Assembly: GCF_037325665.1 (NCBI RefSeq)
Contig: NC_090247.1
Span: forward strand, 23,901,180 to 23,965,179
DNA length: 64,000 bases
Direction: 5' to 3'
Source: Littorina saxatilis
Taxonomy: Eukaryota > Mollusca > Gastropoda > Littorinimorpha > Littorinidae
The notes under the pieces were generated by a model. It had not been told where the DNA came from. It did not search any database and worked only from the letters and a program-made list of their open reading frames with translations. Of this stretch, positions 59,332-64,000 are shown piece after piece. Made by a program: the position numbers and the translations under genes. Every line of letters starts with the position of its first letter. The first letter of the stretch is position 1.

Positions 59332-61687
59332 TAAACACTCACACACAGATCACTAAGAAACACACACCAACACACCCACACCCACACACCAAGACACACA
59401 CACACACCCAAACGTACCATCCGTAGTTCCCTGAGCTGAAGGCACCATGTTACCACAGACCACCCTGCAACAACACCGGCAAAGTCTCATGAACACTCAA
59501 CTCACATGTATAAACCAACAAGTCCAGCAAAGTCTCATGAATACTCAACCCACATGCATAAATCACTCACTGTAACTGTAATATACCCAGCATGGGTTTT
59601 TATGTGAACTGTGGGCTAACCCTAACATCTGCTAGATGGTTGTCCTTTTGGAGAAAAACAACTAAGATATGGCCATGCCCTTTTTCTGTACCCATTTGGC
59701 TACAGTGGAACCTCCCATTTAAGACCCCCAATTTAAGACTCCCTCCTTTTTAAGACCTTGTTTTCTCAGACTTTATGTTTATAACCTCTTTAAAATTACC
59801 CCCAATTTAAGACTCCCTCCTTTTTAAGACCTTGTTTTCTCAGATTTTTTGTTCATAACCTCTTTAAAATTACCCCCAATTTAAGACTCCCTCCTTTTTA
59901 AGACCTTGTTTTCTCAGATTTTTTGAGGTCGTAAAAGGGGGGTTCAACTGTAACCCTAACCTTTTCTCGTAGTCTGCACCAACTCTAACCCTTTTCCAGC
60001 AGACTCTGAGCTAACCCTAACTCTAACTTTTCACATGAACCCTAAACTTGACAGAGAACACAGAGATAAGGACTCACTGTAGCTGTGATATCGCCAGTTT
60101 TTTTTGTCCTGTAGACTGGGCTAACCCTAACACTTGTCCTGTAGACTGGGCTAACCCTAACCCTTGTCCTGTAGACTGGGCTAACCCTTAGAGGGCTGTC
60201 ACACATGCGACCGAGTCGCGCGATTTACCCTGTCACACAGCCGACTCAGTCGTAGAAAACAGCTACGACAAGTCTGCGACTCAGTCTCATGCGATTCCCT
60301 CGTAGCTTTGAGGTTTAGAACATGTTCTATTCCTGCGATCCAGTCGTTGGTCAATCGCAGGGGCAGAGCCAACAGAGCCAATCAGAACGCGTTGCTGCGG
60401 CCTTGACGCCGTGACGTAAAATAATGGCGGACAGTGGCGTACAGCGTCTCTTCGTCGATTCAAAACTTTTTGGAAGAACAGTTTTTTACTCAGATATAAA
60501 GGAGATGTTTTAGGCGTGTACAGCGGTCGGAAAACATTAATTGCAGCTGTCTGGGAACTTTATTTCTTGCAAAGGCGTAATGCTGAAAGGAATTTTTCAG
60601 AAAGGTAGAGCGACGTTCGAACATTTAGCGTCTGCTCTCGCAAAGTGCGTTTGCCGTGTTCACTATGACACGTCACTTCTGCCCCGCTCGCGTGGAGTTA
60701 TCGTTCGCCAGTCGTTCGTCTAACGTTCATCGTGTGACGGGTCAATGGCCTACGATGTGATGTGCGATCGGCCAAAGACTGAATCGCAAGACTGAATCGC
60801 AACGACTGAGTCGCCTGTATGACCGAGGCTTAACCCTTGTCCTGTAGACTGGGCTAACCCTAACCCTTGTCCTGTAGACTGGGCTAACCTTAACCCTAAC
60901 CCTAGACAGGGCTAACCCTAATCCTAACCCCAGGAGAGAACACAGAGAGAATCACTCACTGTAGCTGTGTAATGGCCAATTTCTTGTCCTGTAGACTCTG
61001 AGACAGCAGGTGCTGGTAGGATCGCTGTGAGTCTATCAACTCCTGCATCAGTCTGAAACACGCACACATAATAAGGTGTTTAAAGACGCAGTACATGAGT
61101 CACAGCATGGAGAGCAAAGATTTGTTGTTTTGTCACAGATTAAGCTATAAACAGCCAGGAGCTTCCCACAACTATCTCACAGATGCCTACACATAATTTT
61201 AGTGTTGCCAGCCAAACAAAACTTTATGCGGTTTGTCAGTTCGCATCTCCGCAAAAATGTATTTAACATTTCCCGTGAACACGTTCTGGGGCTGAAGGCT
61301 GTGTTGTAATATGCCAAAATGGACCCACATACCATCACACACAATGTCTTGACGTAAAGTACCCAAAATAGAAAGAATTCTTTAAGTAGACTTTTGACAT
61401 AATAAGTGTAAACCTGGTCGAGGGCGATTCTTCACTGCCCGGAGGCAGAACAACATTAATTCATAAAAGATTTGCAGTTTTTGACTCCTAGCATGAAAGT
61501 CAATGAAACTTGGTATTTTTTCAAACGGATATCTGCCTGAGGCATGACTGAAAGCATTGTGGGCTCCATGCACCTGAAAGTGACAGGTTCAGTAACTTTA
61601 GATATCAGTGTCGAAGACAATTTTCCGTTTTAATGTACTGTATTCATTTTAATGGACAATAAAGTGTTGTTATTTTATTGTTATTGT

Positions 61688-61747
<60 letters not shown>

Positions 61748-61811
61748 TGTGCGTGTGTGTGTGTGTGAGACAGAGAGAGAGACAGAGAGAGAGACAGAGA
61801 GAGAGAGAGAC

Positions 61812-61847
<36 letters not shown>

Positions 61848-62171
61848 TTGTGTCAGGTTGTAATGATGAGAGCAATTTTGGGTGAAATAACACCTGTAGC
61901 AACACGTGCTGACACCTCAAAGAACCGGTCGCTGCACTGGACGTACCTGAGGTTTTCCTCCTGCATCCTGTCGTAGTCCCTGTAGAGTTCCTGCACGGCC
62001 ATCCGGCGGTACGCCAGCGGCTTGCCCGCAGAGTTGGCCGACGATACGCCAGAGGTTACCACCTCCTCCTCCACCGCTCCGTTGGCCCCCGCCAGGTTGG
62101 CTCCCAGCTCTGTGTCGACATACAGCATCAACATCATCATCGTCATTATCATCAGCATTATCATCGTCATT

Positions 62172-62218
<47 letters not shown>

Positions 62219-63587
62219 AAAGGAGGGCCTGGAGAAAACAGTATCATTTGTCCTGCTGTCCGGTCTAACAGTATAGACGTTGTGATCGACAAGAAGATCA
62301 TCATCATCATCATCATCATCGTCGTCGTTGTCATCATCATCCCCACCATCACCATCATCATTGTCACCATCACTGTCACCTGTGTCGTCGTCATCATCAT
62401 CATCATCATCATCATCCCCACCATCATCGTCACTATCATCATCACAAAGCACTGTTACCACTCTTGTCCCGGGCTAGTTGTGACCAAGGTAGTCAGTGAC
62501 GTACCTGGCGACAATATCATGATGGCCATCTGCACAGAGCTGCGGATCAAGTTGTCCAGGGCGAACATCCAGTGCGGCTTGATGTTGTGTGTCTTCAGCA
62601 CCGTACTCACCTGCACCAAACACCCCAGTTATATCACACACCAGCTCACAGTTATATCAAACTTGATCACAGTTATATCACACACTTGATCCAGTTATAT
62701 CCCACACATGATCACAGTTATATCCCTCACTTGATCAGTTATATCACACACTTGATCACAGTTATATCACACACCAGCTCACAGTTATATCATACTTGAT
62801 CACAGTTATATCACACACTTGATCACAGTTATATCCCACACTTGATCAAAGTTATATCCCACACTTGATCACAGTTATATCACACACTTGATCACAGTTA
62901 TATCACACACTTGATCACAGTTATATCACACACCAGCTCACACTTATATCACACACTTGATCAGTTATATCACACGCTTGATCACAGTTATATCGCACAC
63001 TTGATCAGTTATATCACACACCCGCTCACACTTATATCACACACCTGCTCACATTTATAGCACACACCCGCTCACACTTACATCACACACCCGCTCACAC
63101 TTATGTCACACACCTGCTCAGTTATATCACACACCCGCTCACACTTATATCACACACCTGCTCAGTTATATCACACACCCGCTCACACTTATATCACACA
63201 CCCGCTCACAGTTATATCACACCCGCTCACAGTTATATCACACAACCGCTCACAGTTATATCACACAGACTGAACCACAATTCTCTGCCAGCTACACGTT
63301 GACTTACTTCAGACAATTGAGAAGACTGACAATCCGACAAACTCTATCCAGTAACAAGTAATACACTGTGTGTCGATCACCTTGTTTTCCAAGGACGGGA
63401 CGGATCTCCTGGCATAGATATGGACTGTGGAAATTACCCAACATGACTTGGTTTTGAACTGAACTATAATAAGAAGAAAACTGAATAATTCAGAGTACGG
63501 AACTTACTGCCTCCTGTGCAATGTAGAGAGCAAGCTGGATCTCCATCAGGGCCGAGGCGTCAAACTGAACGCCCTCACGCAGTTGAT
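54072..63587 (-). CDS. MAP3K5/MAP3K15: ASK-family MAP kinase kinase kinase (MAP3K5/MAP3K15), C-terminal exons
   Basis: Eight - strand exons join in frame into about 245 codons that form the C-terminus of an apoptosis signal-regulating kinase. ASK proteins are cytosolic stress-activated MAP3Ks that phosphorylate MKK4/7 and MKK3/6 to activate JNK and p38. The kinase domain lies 5' of the window. In order the exons show the conserved helix [18 protein letters not shown], a Ser/Gly-rich linker, a coiled coil ([17 protein letters not shown]), and the C-terminal SAM-like domain ([44 protein letters not shown]). All phases agree. MAP3K5 and MAP3K15 cannot be told apart here; invertebrates usually have one copy. 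Introns are packed with repeats. Confidence 0.92.
54150..55595 (-). repeat. 54-bp minisatellite in the last MAP3K intron
   Basis: After a short irregular part (54150-54330), about 23 units of 54 bp (AACTTAGCTAGAGGCATTTC, CACGGTAA, AACACTCCCCTGTAACCAGC). On the sense (-) strand most read tgctggttacag|GGGAGTG, like the true terminal acceptor. A 486-bp (9-unit) block is itself duplicated (54681 and 55167). The 18-residue frames on both strands are artefacts. Confidence 0.93.
55680..55795. repeat. ~60-bp duplication next to a MAP3K donor
   Basis: GTGTGGCTCGTTAGCACCTG through TGCCCTGTCTGTGAG occurs twice just downstream (sense) of the exon at 55799. Confidence 0.85.
55799..55875 (-). CDS. MAP3K5/MAP3K15: MAP3K exon, second half of SAM-like domain
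   Basis: Acceptor atgtcacag|GTG, donor CACTCAG|gtaggc, phase 0 in and 2 out; [20 protein letters not shown] then RLLPL matches the EDYTLLDVLYYVTRDDLKCL segment of human ASK1. Both flanks hold short tandem duplications of the edge sequence. Confidence 0.9.
55987..56124. repeat. Long inverted repeat (hairpin), ~58-bp arms
   Basis: GTGTTTTCAGCGTAGCAATA, GGGTCCGATATTTAGAC and AAGTATAATGC are mirrored on the right arm with about four differences and an ~18-bp loop. It appears to be part of an insertion reaching about 57090, where AGAATAGCTATAT mirrors ATATAGCTGTTCT at 56129. Confidence 0.8.
57865..57965 (-). CDS. MAP3K5/MAP3K15: MAP3K exon, first half of SAM-like domain
   Basis: Acceptor ggctgcag|AG, donor AACAAG|gttggt, phase 1 in and 0 out. 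[16 protein letters not shown] matches TDWLRVNGADEDTISRF-type helices of the ASK SAM-like domain. Confidence 0.88.
58020..58115. repeat. GC-rich repeat fragment
   Basis: AAGCCTGCGAAGCAGGCGAG and GGGGGGTCCGGGGGCATGCC form small hairpins. It looks like a dispersed element end; family unknown. Confidence 0.4.
58241..58338. repeat. Short inverted repeat
   Basis: ACCTCCAAACTGGTAAAAAC-AACAC is mirrored by GTGGTGTTTTCACCAGTTTG-GAGGT with a ~50-bp spacer; possibly a small MITE. Confidence 0.6.
58701..58970. repeat. Inverted repeat enclosing telomere-like repeats
   Basis: 62-63-bp arms (58701-58762 and 58908-58970) that differ by one base and one indel surround about 145 bp containing ten or so TTAGGG/TTAGGGTAAGGG units (58808-58875). 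Confidence 0.9.
59138..59404. repeat. (CA)n microsatellite
   Basis: AC tracts with interspersed CATGTACACCCACACACATA repeats beside the 47-nt MAP3K exon. Confidence 0.97.
59418..59464 (-). CDS. MAP3K5/MAP3K15: MAP3K small linker exon
   Basis: A 47-nt exon, acceptor gttgttgcag|G and donor GGATG|gtacgt, phase 2 in and 1 out, encoding [15 protein letters not shown]. It has little conservation beyond a Ser/Thr/Gly-rich linker as in human MAP3K5, but its phases bridge the coiled-coil exon and the SAM exon exactly. It sits beside a (CA)n tract. Confidence 0.7.
59704..59949. mobile_element. pogo/Tigger-like MITE
   Basis: Ends CAGTGGAACCTCCCATTT / AAAGGGGGGTTCAACTG, flanked by TA. The interior is a ~67-bp unit (AATTTAAGACTCCCTCCTTT) repeated about three times. 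Confidence 0.75.
60050..60905. repeat. Array copying the end of a MAP3K coiled-coil exon
   Basis: Units CCTTGTCCTGTAGACTGGGC plus TAACCCTAAC share TTGTCCTGTAGACT with the exon at 60960-61052. At 60050-60112 the copy is longer and includes GACTCACTGTAGCTGTGATA, the exon's donor side. It is interrupted by an insertion at 60191-60829. Confidence 0.8.
60191..60829. mobile_element. PIF/Harbinger-like MITE in the array
   Basis: TTA on both sides (60188-60190 and 60830-60832) and imperfect inverted ends (GAGGGCTGTCACACATGCGA / GCCTCGGTCATACAGGCGAC). Both ends are rich in ACTGAGTCGC motifs. No transposase frame. Confidence 0.6.
60960..61052 (-). CDS. MAP3K5/MAP3K15: MAP3K exon, coiled coil
   Basis: Acceptor gtgtttcag|A, donor CTACA|gtgagt, phase 2 in and out. 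[20 protein letters not shown] then [10 protein letters not shown] aligns with the ASK C-terminal coiled coil. Its 3' edge and donor are copied in the adjacent downstream array. Confidence 0.9.
61692..61846. repeat. (GT)n then (GA)n microsatellite
   Basis: About 75 bp of GT followed by ~80 bp of GAGA with CAGA/GATA interruptions, in a MAP3K intron. Confidence 0.97.
61947..62109 (-). CDS. MAP3K5/MAP3K15: MAP3K exon, linker and start of coiled coil
   Basis: Acceptor cgacacag|AG, donor CCTCAG|gtacgt, phase 1 in and 2 out. It holds an Ala/Gly/Ser-rich linker with [16 protein letters not shown] (human MAP3K5 has ATSGVST here) and the helix [16 protein letters not shown] downstream acag/ag pair could shift the 5' edge by 2 nt, but only this choice keeps the frame. 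Confidence 0.92.
62128..62450. repeat. (CAT)n/(CATCATCGT)n microsatellites
   Basis: Several ATC-type runs between two MAP3K exons. The acidic and methionine-rich frames on both strands are artefacts. Confidence 0.95.
62505..62610 (-). CDS. MAP3K5/MAP3K15: MAP3K exon with [12 protein letters not shown] motif
   Basis: Acceptor ggtgcag|GTG, donor TCGCCAG|gtacgt, phase 0 in and 1 out. [20 protein letters not shown] is nearly invariant in ASK kinases and is the strongest single family match on this strand. Confidence 0.96.
62615..63275. repeat. ~22-23-bp minisatellite in a MAP3K intron
   Basis: Around 28 units of CAGTTATATCACACACTTGA or CACTTATATCACACACCCGC begin immediately upstream (sense) of the exon at 62505-62610. 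Confidence 0.93.
63508..63587 (-). CDS. MAP3K5/MAP3K15: MAP3K exon (first in window)
   Basis: Acceptor tgtacag|AT, donor GAGGCA|gtaagt, phase 1 in and 0 out; encodes [20 protein letters not shown] then YIAQEA, the helical region that follows the kinase domain in ASK proteins. Confidence 0.9.
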
Positions 63588-63649
63588 CTGTACACATAGA
63601 CAATTCATAATGCAATGATCTGTGGACAATAACATTATAGACAACTTGT

Positions 63650-64000
63650 CAAGAAAGGGTGGCCGAGTGGTAAGTGCACTTGCCTCGGAAGCGAGAAGTT
63701 GTGAGTTCGACCCTGGGTCGGGGCGTAAGCAATTTTCTTCCCCCTTTCCTAACCCAGGTGGTGGGTTCAAGTGCTAGTCTTTCGGATGAGACGAAAAACC
63801 GAGGTCCCTTCGTGTACACTACATTGGGGTGTGCACGTTAAAGATCCCACGATTGACAAAAGGGTCTTTCCTGGCAAAATTGTATGGGCATAGATAAAAA
63901 AAATGTCAACCAAATACCAGTGTGACTTGGAATAATAGGCCGTGAAAAGTAAATATTCGCCGTAATGGCTTGAGATTTACTGGCCGATGTGAATACGTAA
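63650..64000 (+). mobile_element. SINE family C with tRNA-like head, runs off the window
   Basis: Head GGTGGCCGAGTGGTAAGTGC ... CTCGGAA ... GAGTTCGACCCTGGG with A and B boxes, like a Ser/Leu-type tRNA. The body shares GTTAAAGATCCCACGATTGA and GGAATAATAGGCCGTGAAAA with the reverse copy at 28650-28975. Its 3' end is beyond the window. Confidence 0.85.

Noticed and set aside
62215-62461. Asp-rich and Met-rich frames (-) fused to a MAP3K exon
   Set aside because: They are (CAT)n repeat read-through upstream of the acceptor at 62109; the splice-bounded exon accounts for the conserved part.

Overview
The window is animal nuclear DNA. The genes are split by GT-AG introns, there are long (CA)n, (CT)n and (CAT)n microsatellites, and several families of SINEs and short DNA transposons are present. 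Gene content and the look of the repeats suggest a gastropod mollusc. That placement is inference; no database was consulted.

Three protein genes can be read exon by exon. (1) On the + strand, positions 19-24144 hold the 3' twelve recognised exons of a DUF4140/DUF4139 (MuiA-like, F37C4.5-like) protein; its 5' end lies outside the window. (2) On the + strand, positions 34958-40554 hold a complete five-exon NDUFB8 gene, an accessory subunit of mitochondrial complex I (190 aa). (3) On the - strand, positions 54072-63587 hold the last eight coding exons of an ASK-family MAP kinase kinase kinase (MAP3K5/MAP3K15), ending in its C-terminal coiled coil and SAM-like domain. NDUFB8 and the MAP3K converge on a repeat-rich interval (40.6-54 kb). 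The three genes have no evident shared function.

Most of the rest is repeats. Minisatellites fill the introns, and several carry copies of the neighbouring exon edge with its splice site: a 38-bp array at exon 5 and a 63-bp in-frame array at exon 11 of gene 1, the stop-codon region of gene 1, the donor of NDUFB8 exon 4, and two exons of the MAP3K gene. This recurring exon-edge amplification is the most unusual property of the window. Gene 1 also has two phase-equivalent exons that cannot both be used in frame, and an exon with TT where the GT donor is expected.

Mobile elements: six copies of one ~370-bp SINE-like family, all with 11-12-bp target duplications; several tRNA-headed SINEs; two LINE reverse-transcriptase fragments; a nearly whole but broken Tc1-like transposon with 22-bp inverted ends; a TTAA-flanked piggyBac-like remnant inside a SINE; hAT-like, Harbinger-like, pogo/Tigger-like and TA-flanked MITEs; a possible Helitron end; and an ~860-bp family with a palindromic end. 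A 0.9-kb tandem triplication (16.7-19.5 kb) and an inverted repeat enclosing telomere-like TTAGGG repeats (58.7-59.0 kb) remain unexplained. I recognised no LTR element, Polinton or other virus-derived sequence.
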